Of a stretch of DNA of 64,000 nucleotides, positions 45,130 through 57,550 are shown in pieces. The notes beneath the pieces were generated by a model. That model had not been told where the DNA came from. It made no database searches and was given only the letters and a program-made list of their open reading frames with translations. The stretch comes from Ectobius pallidus (lineage: Eukaryota > Arthropoda > Insecta > Blattodea > Ectobiidae), in the NCBI GenBank assembly GCA_964059195.1, contig CAXKWD010000007.1, positions 63,407,500 to 63,471,499 of the forward strand, written 5' to 3'. The number at the start of each line of letters is the position of its first letter. Within the stretch, counting starts at the first letter, position 1. A program made the translations under genes and the position numbers.

Positions 45130-46190
45130 TCCATTTTTAGTAGAGGATCGGATTGAAAATTATTTCCAGGACTGAGTCCTGATCAATCTGAATCCTGCAT
45201 GTAAACGTAGGCTACTGAAAGCCAAATGTGTGTCACATCAGATTTTTTTTGTAATAGAAGTGAGAACAGAAGTCAGTTTGTAGTTAGACCTTGAATTAAT
45301 AAAGCAAGGGATATTGTGCAATGGTTGCTGCGTATGGAGCTATGACATCCACAATTACATGACTGGTCTGAGCAGGCAATTTGAGTGTAGCTAATTTCCT
45401 CGTTGCGGCAAAGTAGGAAGATAAAGGAAGTGCATTTACTTCTAATTGTAAGTTTTGTGCACTGTGTTTCGTGTTTTGCTAACAAATAATTCTCTTTAGG
45501 AAGCAGTAAGTAGTAATTCATAATAACATATCCATTCATACTTGTCAGCAGGCCTACCAAGTATATCCATTCGTAAAGCACGTTTTTACAATGAGAACCT
45601 AAATCATTCTTTCTAATTCACTTTTGATTATAGCTAGGTATAAATAAATGAAATATAAAATTGTACTTAGCGTTAGCTTTAATTTCATATTACCAGAAAA
45701 TTCTATTACAGGACATCTTAATCATTACTTTCATCATTTGAATAGTTTGACATCACAGCGAAATCATTTCATTTGTTATATAATTTTAACTGCTTTATGA
45801 AGAACGAATCAAAACGCGCAAAATTCACCATAGGACAAAATGCAAGGACTATTTCCATAGTGCTGAATCGATCTAAACAATCCGTCCCTATAATATAAAG
45901 CCACATGGCTGACTCACAGACTCATGGACAATGTTTGCCAACTTCCAGATGAGCTGGAAACTTGAAATTTGGCACACTGATAGCTTTTTGCCTGTAATCG
46001 ACGGGAAAATTCAAGAAAGTTCAATTTTTAATTTTTACTCCTAAATACCTTTTAAAGGGCGGACGCATTTTAAAGTATCTGCCATGTTCTTATGACAACA
46101 ATATTGTTTGCAGAGTTCGCATAGGGCTTTGGAAGTTTCAATACACTGGAATTTGGCAAATCATTAGACATGCTACTGATAGAAATAATT
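45130..46190. other. Spacer with dispersed repeat
   Basis: 45893-45985 contains CCTATAATATAAAGCCACAT...CTTCCAGATGAGCTGGAAAC, shared in part with 10660-10700 and 47497-47530. It is a dispersed repeat of unknown class. No gene. Confidence 0.4.
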
Positions 46191-46194
46191 TCCG

Positions 46195-46400
46195 TAAAAC
46201 GAGCTAGGTGGGCGAGATGGTAAATTGACCCGCATTCGGGAGGTCCCAGATTCAAATCCCGTAGCCGGCCAATTTTTTCATGGTTTTCCCAGCCGTAAAG
46301 GCAAATGCAGAATTGGATATTTGCATACCATGAATGATCCTCGCTATTTCATCTTATATCATATCTAGACCTCAGAATTTTAGGTTTTTATAGCTTAGAA
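46195..46400 (+). mobile_element. tRNA-derived SINE (third family)
   Basis: The head GAGCTAGGTGGGCGAGATGG (box-A like), box B AGATTCAAATCCCG (46249-46262), then GCCGGCCAATTTTTTCATGG and TTTTCCCAGCC...AAGGCAAATGC, the usual body of arthropod tRNA SINEs. The ends are not defined. Confidence 0.5.
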
Positions 46401-46523
46401 TGCACCAAACTATAATTGTGTGTTTACATTCTTCTTTTGTCTTGGCTAGTGTCCAAGGTTCAATTTAGGGGTAGGTCTTTGTGCTTTACTTGTCCATCGT
46501 CTAAGCAAAATGTGATTTAGCTA

Positions 46524-47400
46524 CTATCCGCGCGCCATATCTTGAGCGCTCGGCTCCCTAGTCCTCATTCGGTAGGTTTCGTTCAACTTCGTAGGTTGAG
46601 CTGACAACATTGAAACACGAAGTACGCTATACACCCTGACATCTAGTGGCTTCAATACTAAACTTTCATTCTGTCTCAGGAACCTTATTTATTTATTGAC
46701 ATTATCTTTTCTGACGCATGGAGTTCTGTGGAAAAATACAATTTTTCGAATTGCTTATTTCACAAACACGTCACTGTACATCCAACACTTTCCTCACCTC
46801 TTTAAGAATTCCGTATGTGCTAATTTCTGACACTCCCGTGAACTCTGATGTCAATTTCATGGACTGAAAGTTGAGCGAACTTTTCACAAAACGTATTAAA
46901 TACGTTTAAAATTAGGCCTCTAATTTTCTCCACTTTTAGATGCCTTACCTCTCTTATGTTTTACAACACGAAATGGTGAAGCATGTTCTGCTAAGACTCT
47001 TCTTCATGCTTAAAACTAGTCATCCAGTGTAAATATATTGAGCCTATTTATATAACATTCTCTTCCCGGAGGAAAAAGATTTATTTCATAACTAAAGCCT
47101 TGTGACGTGTTATTAATTGTTACGCAATACCGTCACCACGTTATATTATTGGACTGCATTAAAATCCTTGTCTATTAAATGTCACTACATAAAATAGCGA
47201 GGATGATTCATCGGAAATAATTATAATTCGGCATCCACACTTACGCTGTTGACGTGCGCTTACCATATTCGCGATTCTGCTGAAATATGATTTCTTTGGT
47301 TGACAACACTGCAGAAAGACTGGCGGAGTAGCTATGTTTTGTTCCCCCCCAACCCTCACTTCCCCGTAAATCCAGCGCTCAAGATATGGCGCGCGGATAG
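46524..47400. mobile_element. MITE with 27-bp TIRs and TA target
   Basis: The left end CTATCCGCGCGCCATATCTT (GAGCGCT follows) at 46524 is matched perfectly by its inverse at the right end (47374-47400), flanked by TA (46522-46523, 47401-47402). Size 877 bp, no coding. TA target and short TIRs point to the Tc1/mariner/pogo group. CG-rich termini contrast with the AT-rich interior. Confidence 0.7.
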
Positions 47401-47402
47401 TA

Positions 47403-48335
47403 TAGGCAGAGAGAATCTAACCTATAAGAACCTAAAAATCCGATGTCTTATCATATCCATTTAAATTAATATCAATTGAAATTTATAATGTTTACACTTC
47501 CAGATGAACTATAAACCTGAGACTTGGCAGACGTATTACCTTTTAGCTTTTAGCATTCCAAAAGTTAAAAATTTTCATTTTTTTACCCCGTAAAATCATA
47601 AGTTAAAGTCTTCCCGAACTTTTTTAGGTTTATTATGGCTAAATGGTAATAGGCTGTAAGGCAGTCTAAATACACGGACTCTACCTCCGATACGGTGCCA
47701 GTTCATAAATAAAAACGTTTCCCGAGAACCTCAAGAGGGTTTGTGCAAGGGGGTCCGAACGAGTTTTCTTCTGAAAGCATTAGCCTGCTTCACTGCTTAA
47801 AGCAGCTTCGAAGTTTAGCGCTTGGTTCAGAAAGAGGCAAAGAGCTGAGTCCACAGAGGCGACTGGAACAAAATGCACTCTGTCGCTCACAAAAATAGTT
47901 CAGGAACTGTATTTTGAAATAGCACGTTGAATTTTGTGCATCCTGCACGAGCTGTGTTGGATATTTGATTATTGTTGGAGTCAATGCTATCGGTGTCCAC
48001 ATGTTTCAGTATGTGAACACAAGTGACCCAGGAGCGGTCGATAACCATGAGATAATGTGCTACAGCACACTGTAAGAAACTGCACTAAAATTACGCCTAT
48101 TCTCTTCGAATGCGAGCCGTTATGGAACCAAACGGACGAAAACATAATTTGTAGAGCTCTCGACTGGATAATTAGAAACTACGGTGCTAAATGCTGAATC
48201 GCCTTACAGCCGTTGAGATCCTACTCAGAGAGAAGGCACTTCGACTGTGAATACTACAGAATGTTGCTTTCCTTCCTTGCCACATTGTGCTATGCACTGC
48301 CTTCTAGACTGATCACTCGTGTTTACTCGTGTATA
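47403..48335. other. No recognisable gene
   Basis: 47497-47530 is a diverged copy of the CTTCCAGATGAGCT repeat. The small frames here have no motif. Confidence 0.4.
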
Positions 48336-48931
48336 CACTGCCTGTCCAATACGGCTAATTTTGCGTACTCGGCGACATTACAGATAGCAGCACCATTCAC
48401 ACCCAGATTGCTTCTTGTTTTTTGCTACGACATTGTTGATTATGTAGTGCTGTCACCGCCGTCTCGTAATATAGTAAAATTCTCTTGGGAAATATACCCT
48501 AAAAATGTTCTCAAAGCATAAATTGAATGTTTAAACTTGTATTATTCTAGGTACCGGTACTTAATTACTATGAATAAAATTTACTATCAATACGTCTAAT
48601 TAATTTATATTTATTTTAATTATTGCTCCAAAATTCCATTTCAAGGTAAGTGTCATATACTGGAATAATATTATGTTCTAAACAAATAACACAAGTATCT
48701 GTGTCTGTTTAATGCTTATTTTGACGCAGCAAACGCATAGAAGCAATGTACGGTAATGTATAGGGCAATGCCTTCTAGACACTGTTACTCGTGTATTCTC
48801 GAGACGGGGGTTGTATAGGTGGCGGTTATTGCTGCCATCTGGGTGTGAATTGTGTCGCCTCTACTGGAGAAATGATGCAATTGAGCAATACTCTAAACTC
48901 CATGTTAAAATAAAGCATAGGACAGGCAGTG
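48336..48931. mobile_element. Tc1-like MITE, TIR CACTGCCTGTCC
   Basis: CACTGCCTGTCC at 48336-48347 and its exact inverse GGACAGGCAGTG at 48920-48931, flanked by TA on both sides. Length 596 bp. Subterminal segments are inversely related (TTCACACCCAGAT at about 48398; ATCTGGGTGTGAA at about 48837). The interior contains a copy of the element's own flanking sequence joined without the element (48770-48810). Confidence 0.62.
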
Positions 48932-49053
48932 TAATTCTCGAGACGGCGGTGGTGCTATGATACACATAGCCACGCTGAGTCTAGAATTGGTTGTACGCTG
49001 ATGTGTTGTCGTGCGTTGGCTTTTTTTAAAAGTGCGCGGTATTGTACAAGCAA

Positions 49054-49197
49054 ATGGCGAATTCTGTAGATGATCTGTTAAACATACCCTTTTTAAGTAG
49101 ATCTTTGGAAGAGAAAGTGAGAATTAAAGAGTTAAAGCTACTCCAAGTCAAAAGGCTACAGGTGGCGGTAGAAAAGCGAGTATACGAGGAAATTTAA
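49054..49197 (+). CDS. Small ORF or first exon, hypothetical
   Basis: ATG at 49054 to TAA at 49197, 47 codons: MANSVDDLLNIPFLSRSLEE, then KVRIKELKLLQVKRLQ and RVYEEI. The L-x(3)-F-x-S-x-S-L-E-E-K-x-x-I-K-E-L pattern recalls the N-terminus of transposon-derived zinc-finger (MYM/hAT-associated) proteins, where it continues to a Pro-rich segment. Here it ends quickly. Weak. Confidence 0.3.
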   Translation: MANSVDDLLNIPFLSRSLEEKVRIKELKLLQVKRLQVAVEKRVYEEI

Positions 49198-49448
49198 CAC
49201 TCGTATGAAAGTGTATGAAAACAGATGAATCTGCGGGTGTGATGTTCGAATGCACTTTTTACATAATGATGTATACTGAAATTACAACCCTCGCCGGAAT
49301 ATCCCGCAAGAGTTATTTTACATGCCGTAAATTTACAAACATTGGACTGTTGCACCTATGCATAACTAAATACCTTTTAATCCGTGAACTTCGACATTTA
49401 AATACGAATTTGTAGTGACGAATCTAATGAAAATATAAGTTGAATAAA

Positions 49449-50135
49449 AACCATGGTTGGTCCATATGTCTTGTTACCCCCATACTTTTACATAACTTTC
49501 TAACAATACAATATAATATATAGTAGGCTATATAATATAGTATAAGGTAGTATGGATTCAACGTCAACCCAGATGGTCCATATTTACGCATCCAGAAGGT
49601 CAGTATGACCATTATTTTCGTGGCACAAAATGATGCGTCGCCATGACCTGTGTGATATTTTATGAAGCACGTTTCTGTTGATTGTTGCATCAAAGGCAGT
49701 CCTAACAGCATCCTTCAATTGTTCTGTTGTTTGGTATCGTTGTTTTGATACCTTCTTCTTAATAATGCCCCAGAGGGCGTTGTCACAAGACGAGAGATCA
49801 GGGCTTCTGGGAGGCCAATCGAGAGGCGTCGGAAGATGTGCCGATCTGCGTCTTATCCACTTATTGGGCGGTGCTCCATCCTGTTGGAACCAGGAACGTT
49901 CCAGGAGATTCATTCTTTGGAGATCTGGAACAAAAATGCCTGTAACATGGCGAGATAGGAGTGTTGATTGAATCGGTCATCAAAGAAATAGAGACCTGAC
50001 AAACACTGACAACGAGGCGCTCTCCCACACTGTAAGAGCTTGTGTCAGCCATCTCTGCAAAAGAAACACTGAATTAGGGATAACAAGATAATTATTTGGG
50101 GGGGGGTAACAAGACATATGGACCACCCTGTACTA
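49449..50135 (-). mobile_element. Internally deleted DDE transposon (mariner/Tc-like)
   Basis: The ends are inverted: TGGTCCATATGTCTTGTTAC near 49454 and its inverse near 50105-50125. The minus-strand frame 49913-49584 encodes WFQQDGAPPN (second acid block), WPPRSPDLSSCDNALWGIIK (third acid block, F to N change), QRYQTTEQLKDAVRTAF and ISHRSWRRI. Before it, in another frame, YFFDDRFNQHSYLAML is readable. The N-terminal half is deleted and short frames from the 5' end (MADTSSYSVGERL) join directly to the middle. Non-functional, mobilisable only in trans. Confidence 0.75.
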
Positions 50136-50149
50136 TTAGGTCCATTGAT

Positions 50150-50590
50150 GAGGGTTGTCCAGAAAGTAAAAAAATGATTTGACATAACTAAATATAACGA
50201 AAGGCATCAACATAAAACTGTATTACAAAAATACAGTACCTTACTCTATTTCTCAACGTACTCGCCATTATTGTCAAGGCATTTATTGTAACGTAGTACC
50301 AGTTTTTCATTGCCGATGTTATAGGCTACTCTTCTACCGCCAAAGACCTGAGCCAGGATATCACTGCCGCTTTGAGGTCTTCATCGGTTGGAAACTCTTT
50401 TCCACCCAAAAAGTTCTTTAGTTTCGGAAACAAGTTAAAATCGCTGGGTACCAGGTCAGGACTGTAAGGAGGATGTCAAAAAATTTCCCACTTAAAACCC
50501 ACGTTTCGTCTCCCGTTACAATGCGGTGGAGAAATTGATCACCATTATTGTGATATTGAGACCAAAATGCAAGAGCTGCTGCCATCAAAA
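50150..50590 (-). pseudogene. Mariner-like transposase remnant with internal deletion
   Basis: Minus-strand blocks: LHRIVTGDETWVLSGKFF (first acid block, about 50540-50485), then directly SPDL-equivalent DLVPSDFNLFPKLKNFLGGK (about 50460-50400), EFPTDEDLKAAVISWLRSLA, and a degraded end. The terminus GGTTGTCCAGAAAGTAAAA at 50156 is mariner-type. Sequence between the first and third acid blocks is deleted. A different subfamily from the elements at 22.6 and 49.5 kb. Confidence 0.68.
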
Positions 50591-51813
50591 TCACAATAAA
50601 ACTTGAGTAAAAAATTCAAGGGCTGCTCCCATCAATACTTCGCTGTGCTTTGTTGGAGTACTGTGCGCGGATGCAGGCATGTGGCATAGAACACATCAGA
50701 ATAGATGAGAAGATTCAATACATACAGCTCTCTCGTGGCTGTTAAAAGAATTTAACACTGAACTTGAAGCACTAAGAGATGAGGCACATGATTTAAAAGA
50801 ATGGACACTAATTATTAGAATACTGATCAGGCCTTGCACCGACATCCCTCTATAATTTTGACTCTTCATTAATCTGTAATCATTTTTGTTTCTTGTATTA
50901 TGACTGTGAATATGTTTTGTTGCTGATTATTTGTTTTGATGTGTACCATTAAGCAAAAGATGTTCAGGCTGGGAAATATAAGTAAATTTATTTTCTTAAA
51001 AATTGGTCTAACTGTGTCTATGTTTTTCATTTTTGTCACTGTTTTTTTCCGGTAATGTGAACATTTTATCTGTAGTTTTTATTGATGAATTTTATACTAT
51101 GAATGCAATAATATTAAGCATTAATTTACATGACTTAAAAATAGGCTGTGATATATGCATAATAATATTTACAAAAGTTTTACATTTATCTTACTACATA
51201 AATAATACTACTTAATTTTTGGCAGCATTCATTTGCATGTATAACCCATTTCAGTATAATACTATTCTAAAATATTTGGTTTTTTCTATTTCATCTAGAC
51301 TTGACCCATTTATATTTATATCATATTTAAATTATAACATTTTATTGGGTATTCATTTTAAATTACAGTATTTTCAATCAGTATTTGGGTAAGGTGACTC
51401 TGTTCATCGTGGATCTAAGACCTCATTAATAACCTTGCAGCTCAGAGTCCTAAAAGATCTAAAGTTTAGCCTAAGAAAAAAGGCCATATTCATCTAGTAT
51501 GTAAATTAGTAGGCTAATATTTACTATTAAAGAACTATTTAGAGGGGTGGCAGATATAAGAGAGCCTATGGGTGGGAAATTTCCAAACACAGCCCTGTCC
51601 ACACTTCTGGGTAGGAATCTGAGAAGAATAAAGATACAAGTAGGCCTACTATAGTGAAAGATAAAGATGATTGTGATTGTCAAGTATAAAGTGTCACAAA
51701 GTTCACAAGTTTACTGATAATATTATAAAAACAAGTTATGTAAGACTAAATCAACTAGACAAATCCAAGGTCACTAGTGATTGTGTGCTATCTCAGTGAA
51801 TTCATAATTGCAG
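50591..51813. other. Upstream region of aldo-keto reductase gene
   Basis: No other gene is recognised. The coding start at 51820 lies 6 nt after an acceptor-like TAATTGCAG (51805-51813), so a non-coding 5' exon is expected somewhere upstream; I could not locate it. Confidence 0.4.
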
Positions 51814-51819
51814 GTTTCA

Positions 51820-51894
51820 ATGGCAGTGTCTGTACCTAGTGTTCGGTTAAGTAATGGCCACAGAATTCCTGTATTCGGGCTTGGCACCTGGAAG
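51820..51894 (+). CDS. Aldo-keto reductase, coding exon 1
   Basis: The ATG opens 25 codons: MAVSVPSVRLSNGH followed by RIPVFGLGTWK, then donor GTTTGT in phase 0. The block LxNGxxxPxxGLGTW is the N-terminal strand of the aldo-keto reductase (beta/alpha)8 barrel that lines the NADPH and substrate pocket. These are cytosolic NADPH-dependent enzymes that reduce aldehydes and ketones. It joins in phase to exon 2 at 60072, 8.2 kb away. The gene family is certain; the substrate is not. Confidence 0.88.
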
Positions 51895-52138
51895 GTTTGT
51901 ATGGTGTTCTTTTTTTTCTTTTTTACATAATGAAAAGTATTGTTTCTCATCACATGAAACAAGGTGTGTTTAAGTTCTAAGGTCTTCTATTTGCCTCTTG
52001 AATGGGTACAGATAAAAAAAAATGAAACAAATTTAAAAAATATGGGGGCTCTTTGTGAACAACTGATACATAGGCTATATTGCAACATCACAAATCAAGC
52101 ACAGCCCATACTATGTGGCTAGGTTACATGCTGATTAC
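51895..52138. other. Start of intron 1 of the aldo-keto reductase gene
   Basis: Non-coding. Contains T-rich runs after the donor. Confidence 0.6.
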
Positions 52139-52795
52139 TAGGGTTCGGATATTTCTGACCTAAAAAAGTGGAAAACATGACTGCAAATATGACCTTAAAA
52201 ATTACTAAATATGATCCAAAAATCCTAAATATGGCCTAATAAAACTACATATTTTCAAAAAATAAATGTTCCAATTTAAAAAGTATAAAGATACTAAAGT
52301 CTTCCATCACAATAATTCAATCAGATAATAACTTTTTAACAATTTTACAGGTGATTTACAATTTTACTTAATGAACTTCTATTTTTAAATAATTTTCTCC
52401 TGTTTGCTTGCTTCATCAGCTCCAAATAACATTGTATAGACTTTGCGTTTCTCTATAAAATATGAACAATTGAATTAATTTTAAAACTCAAGTTTCTGTT
52501 AATTTGGCATAAACATTAAATTAATTAAATAAATTTCAAGTATAACTCGACCGTGTAGTACATACACTGTATAATTGTGCTCCTTTACCGAATTTATAAC
52601 TGAAATATGACGTTAAATTACAAATATGACCAAAATACGACCAAAACCACAAAAAATACAAAAATATGACTTTATGAGTGAAATAAAAACGGCCCGCATT
52701 AGGATAACAAGCGTGCAATTCGTGTTTAATTTGTGTTTGAGGAGAGAACTGAGGTCAGAATAAAAATATGACATGTCATAAACATCTGACCCCTA
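52139..52795. mobile_element. Non-autonomous hAT MITE, 657 bp, 8-bp TSD
   Basis: The left end TAGGGTTCGGATATTTCTGA (52139) and the inverse of the right end TAGGGGTCAGATGTTTATGA (52795) match well, with the direct repeat CTGATTAC on both sides (52131-52138, 52796-52803). The subterminal regions repeat AAATATGAC many times (52180-52265, 52600-52670, 52765). No ORF. It lies in intron 1 of the aldo-keto reductase gene. Confidence 0.8.
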
Positions 52796-52803
52796 CTGAT
52801 TAC

Positions 52804-54784
52804 TATACATCAATTTGTGACTTTTACTATTGAAGACCAGTATAAAATCACTCAATTTCTCTACATCCAAGGCATGAATCTCATTGAAATTCATGGGCAG
52901 TTGAGTGATACATGTGTGCATTGATGGAATCAAGATTATAAAAAATTGTGCTATCAGGATTTCCTCTAGGTGGAGGGAAGGCCATTTTACTGTCCAAATT
53001 CTTTCATATTATTGCCTTCATTACATAATTTTACATATTTAAAGAAAACACGTTCTTCACATTCCATCACTTTGAAATTGTTCAAAGGAAAAAAAATTAT
53101 GTGAATTAATGGACATATAAATTGATTACTCTGGCATGTTTTCATGTAAAAAATATAAAGGCGGGTTTCATCTGGACCAATACTTTCAGAAATTCATTCC
53201 AAACATTTAGCTTCAGTTTGGTAATCTTTTGGGCAATTTTCTGCAAAAATACGAAAAACATTTCTTCATAGCCTATAAATTGGTAGTAAAGTAAGAGAAA
53301 GTCATTGTCATGCATCGTATCATAGCCCCTTAAGATACTTTGGGAAAATGGTAGTATACACCACAACCGAGTCCCACTCCAACTCTCTAACGGGACCCGC
53401 CTGGAAAGTAGGAGTTTTGGGTGGGGAGAAACTTAAAAGAGTGTAGACTTCTAGTGGCCGTGAAATATTATATATGGTGCAATGGCCTATTTATTGTGAA
53501 ATATTATGTTTTTATAATCGTTTTTTATAACAGTGAAATATTATGTTGGTATTGGTGCAAGGGTAATTTTTCTTTTAAATGTGAAATATTAAGCTACATT
53601 ACTGGCATTGAGCAGCAGGCGGCGGAGCGGCCAGACAGGGAAGGCGTGATGGGTAGCGCCCAGGCGGGGAAAGCAGCCACGCCAATGGAAGGGGGACCAG
53701 GTTGTGGCGCATATTACCATCTTACTGATACTTTACCCAAATATAAAATTTTGATTGCATATGATTTTGTGGGAAAGCTATAGATGGGGAAGGGAGAGGA
53801 TTTAGAATCATGTTTGTTGAAACCTTTCTGATTATATGAAGTACAGTGGAACAACGTGAGACATGCACCCTAGGTGATGCAGCATGAGCTGAAGATTTTT
53901 AAATTACCTCTCCAGCACAATTTTCTCAGTGGCATTTGTATTGCTGTTTGGCTGCACAACTCAATTCATTCCTCTTTCTCTTTTGTCATGTTTTAATATT
54001 CGATGATACAACTATGTAATTTATAACAATGTATTTGTTCCCTTCCTGACAGGTCATGGCCCTATAAGGCTCGGACAGCATGGGTCGCTTAAACGTCCCT
54101 AAAAGGAAGAGGTAAAACTAAGGAATAGAAGAAGTAGTTTATATTTGTAAAATTTAATTTGAACGTTTTTTCTCTTGGCAGCCACTAATTAGAGGAAATC
54201 AAATAAAGTTCATGTTAAAAATCAAGAAAAGGAAAATCACATTCAAGTTTAATATAATTTATGTTGAATATTCGTGTTCATTACAACAAAACATTATTAA
54301 TTGATACACATAACATTCTGTTCATAGTCTGTTGAATTAATAATTATTGCATTATTAACAACACTACCACCGAATATTGTTAAAATTTACTAAAATAGTT
54401 TAATAACAGTCAGCAGCAAAGCCACAAACAAACAAGAAACAAACAGTAACTTCAACACACCACTGCATATTAGGATCAAAAAGGTAGTTGTTATAGAGAA
54501 CTACCAACCTAAATTGCCCCAATGATTCTGTTATTTGACTCTATTCCAATTCTGTCTTATTTGTTTGTAAACAGTTATCACAGGGCGCAAAATTTCTGGG
54601 GCCAGATCACCATTGGTGGCCAAAATTCTGTGGCAGGGGACAAAGGTTCCAATTTTAGAGAATAATTTTAGAAAATACTATATTTTAAAAGTTAAAAAAA
54701 ACAGGACACTCAGGTGTATTGTGCAGATTATCGAGAAAACAAAACCCATAATTAGGTAAATGTAATAGATAGAATGTACAGGAG
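52804..54784. other. Intron 1, no further gene recognised
   Basis: 53458-53592 repeats GTGAAATATTA four times at irregular spacing. 53605-53705 is an abrupt GC-rich patch in AT-rich DNA. 54053-54116 has acceptor- and donor-like sites (CTTCCTGACAG; AAGAG/GTAAAA), but all three frames between them contain stops. Confidence 0.45.
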
Positions 54785-57550
54785 ATATTAGGAGTCTCAG
54801 AAAGAATCACGGCAATATCTATAAACATCAATGGGTACACGTACAAAGTAATACAAGTCTATGCGCCTACGGAAGCAAGCACAAGAGAAGAGTCAGAGGA
54901 ATTCTACAACCTCTTAGACGAAACAATACACAAAAGCAAGGCACAAACCACTATCATAATGGGAGACTTTAATAGCAAAGTAGGGCACAGAGAGCATGAG
55001 GGCGAAGAGCCAATGGGACCATATGGGTACGGAAGGAGAAATGTAAGAGGAGACAGACTTATACTTTTTGCTCAAGGACAACAACTGGAAATAGTCAACA
55101 CATTTTTCAAGAAGAACCCAGAGGGAAGATAGATGGACCTGGAGAGCTCCCAACGGAAAAACAAAAAATGAAATAGATTTCATCTTAACAAACCGACTTC
55201 AAGATGTAAAAGACATCCAAACTATCAATGGCATGAAATTTGACACTGATCACCGAATGGTTAGAATGAGGATACAGAATAAGAGGCACAGAGAAGACCT
55301 GTACAGAACACAAAGAGCACACCCGTCAAACATAATCCAACAAAAATACAAAGAAGAATTAAAAGAAAACCTACAAGCCACACAACAGCAGGCCAACAAT
55401 GACGTGCAAGGAGTGTACACCGCTGTCGAGAAATCTATCCTAATGGCAGCAGAGAACTCTGGCACGAAGGGAAAAGACAAAACAAAGAACAGCAAATTGA
55501 CAGCCAACACACTGAAAATGATAGACCAAAGGGAAGAGCTGAAAAAAGGGGCACAAGACGACCCACAAAAGAGGAAAGAATACGAAGAATTACATAAGCA
55601 CACAAAGCGAGCAATAAGAAAAGACATGCGAGAATTCAAAACGGAGCTAATCAGGAAAGAAATGAAAGAGTCAAAATCGACAAGGAAGATCAGGAAGGAA
55701 TTGATGGAAGGAAAACACTGGATGCTAGGAGTGAAAGATCAGAAAGGAAAGAGAAAAGCCTCCAGAGAAAAAATATCAAAGCAAGCCATAAAATTCTACA
55801 AAGAACTCTACACCAGCACGCTACAGAACAGAGACAGATATACAAGTACAATAGCAACCAAAGACCAAGAGGAAGCAGTCCCTCCCATCATGCTCGAGGA
55901 AACTAGTGCAGCCATCAAGGCAACAAAGAACGACAAGAGCCCAGGAGCAGATGGAAATCACAACGAATACCTGAAGATGGGTGAAGATGAACTAGCACTA
56001 CCTATCACAAACATGTTCAATATGATACTGACAACAGAAACAATACCCAGGGAGTGGAAACAGAATGTAATCATATTGCTGCACAAGAAAGGAGCAAAAG
56101 ACGAGATAAACAACTACCGCCCAATTAGCCTTTTGCCAAACGTGTACAAAATTTTCATGAAAATAATAACTAAAAGGCTGACGAAAACCCTGGACGAAAA
56201 CCAACCCCCAGAGCAAGCTGGATTCAGATCAGGATATAACACAATGGACCACCTGCAAACGATGAACCAGCTAATGGAAAAATCACAAGAATACAATATC
56301 ACCCTGTACATAGCATTTGTGGAATACACAAAAGCTTTTGACACAGTGGAGCACAAATTTGTCTGGAAATCCCTTGAAGAACAAACATACATCCAAAATA
56401 CATCAGGATAATCGCGAGACTGTACGAAGGTAGCCAAGCAAGGATAAGAACTGAAAGAGAAGGGGAAAACTTTCCAATTGAACGAGGGGTAAAACAGGGA
56501 GATCCTCTATCACCGAAGCTCTTCACGAGCCTTCTTGAGAACCAACTCCGCAGACTAGACTGGGATGAAGAGTATGGCACAAACATAAATGGGGTCAGAT
56601 TAACCCACTTGCGGTTTGCTGATGACTTGGTATTAATAGCAGAGTCTGCACCGAAGCTGGAACGGATGCTCATAGACTTAAACAGAGTGAGCACTGAAGT
56701 AGGACTGAGGATGAACCCTACGAAGACAAAGATCATGACAAATGGCACGGAAGAAGCAATCACTGTCAATGGCACAACATTAGAATACGTCACAGAGTAT
56801 ATATATCTAGGTCAGCAATTAGCCTTTCAGACAAACACAGTAAAGGAAGTAAAAAGAAGGATTGGCCAAGCCTGGAAGAAATTCTGGAGCTTAAAGCACA
56901 TTCTGACTGATACCAATCTAAGAACAAGCCTAAAGGCAGAAGTGTTGGAGACATGTGTCCTGCCAGTGCTATTGTATGGCAGTCAAACCTGGTCGCTCAA
57001 TGGAAATACAAAACGAATGCTACAAACCTGCCAGAGGAGAATGGAACGCAAGATACTCCATGTCACAATAAAAGACAGAATACGTAATGAGGTGTTAAGA
57101 AGACGAACAGGCATGAGGGATGTGGTCTCAACAGCAGAACGTCTCAAATGGAAGTGGGGAGGCCATGTAGCAAGAATGGAAGGAACAAGATGGACCTACA
57201 GGACCACTATGTGGGACCCACGAATAGGAAGAAGACACGTAGGGAGACAGAGGACAAGATGGGCAGACCTCTTCACACAACGAGCAGGAAAACAATGGAC
57301 ACGGCAGGCCAGAAGCAGGGATCAGTGGAAAGATCTAGAAAAAGGAATATTGCAAGTAGAGGAATGAGACCAAACATAATGAAAATAGTGATGTGACAGT
57401 GATAAAACTAGTGACTAAACGGACGTAGCACAACACTCTTTAGGAGTAGCTCCCCTAATGAGTGCACCTGAGCTTCCCTGCGATCAGCAGGAGGCCTTTG
57501 CCCGTTAAGGGATTTCATAGGCTAAATTCAAATTCAAATTCAAATTCAAT
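54785..57550 (+). mobile_element. RTE-type LINE in intron 1 of the aldo-keto reductase gene
   Basis: The endonuclease starts truncated at VSERITAISININGYTYKVI and continues QVYAPTEAS, IIMGDFNSKVGH, GRRNVRGDRL and WTWRAPNGKTKNEIDFILTN (frame change near 55130), DHRMVRM. The single long frame 55233-56411 has SPGADGNHNEYLK, HKKGAKDEINNYRPISLLPN, EQAGFRSGYNTMDHLQTMNQ and FVEYTKAFDTVEH. After a one-base shift near 56400 come GVKQGDPLSPKLF and LRFADDLVLIAESAP (56600), MNPTKTKIM, YLGQQLAF, VLLYGSQTWSL, then a basic tail ending at 57367. The QGD motif, the LRFADD box and a 3' end of tandem AAATTC units (57520-57550) are RTE-clade hallmarks. Both catalytic Asp of FADD are present. Two frameshifts only, so fairly young. 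Confidence 0.87.

Noticed and set aside
49678..49971. 97-codon plus-strand frame
   Set aside because: Antisense of the DDE transposase frame, which has clear motifs.
54053..54116. Exon-like segment between an acceptor and a donor
   Set aside because: All three plus-strand frames contain a stop; it could only be non-coding.
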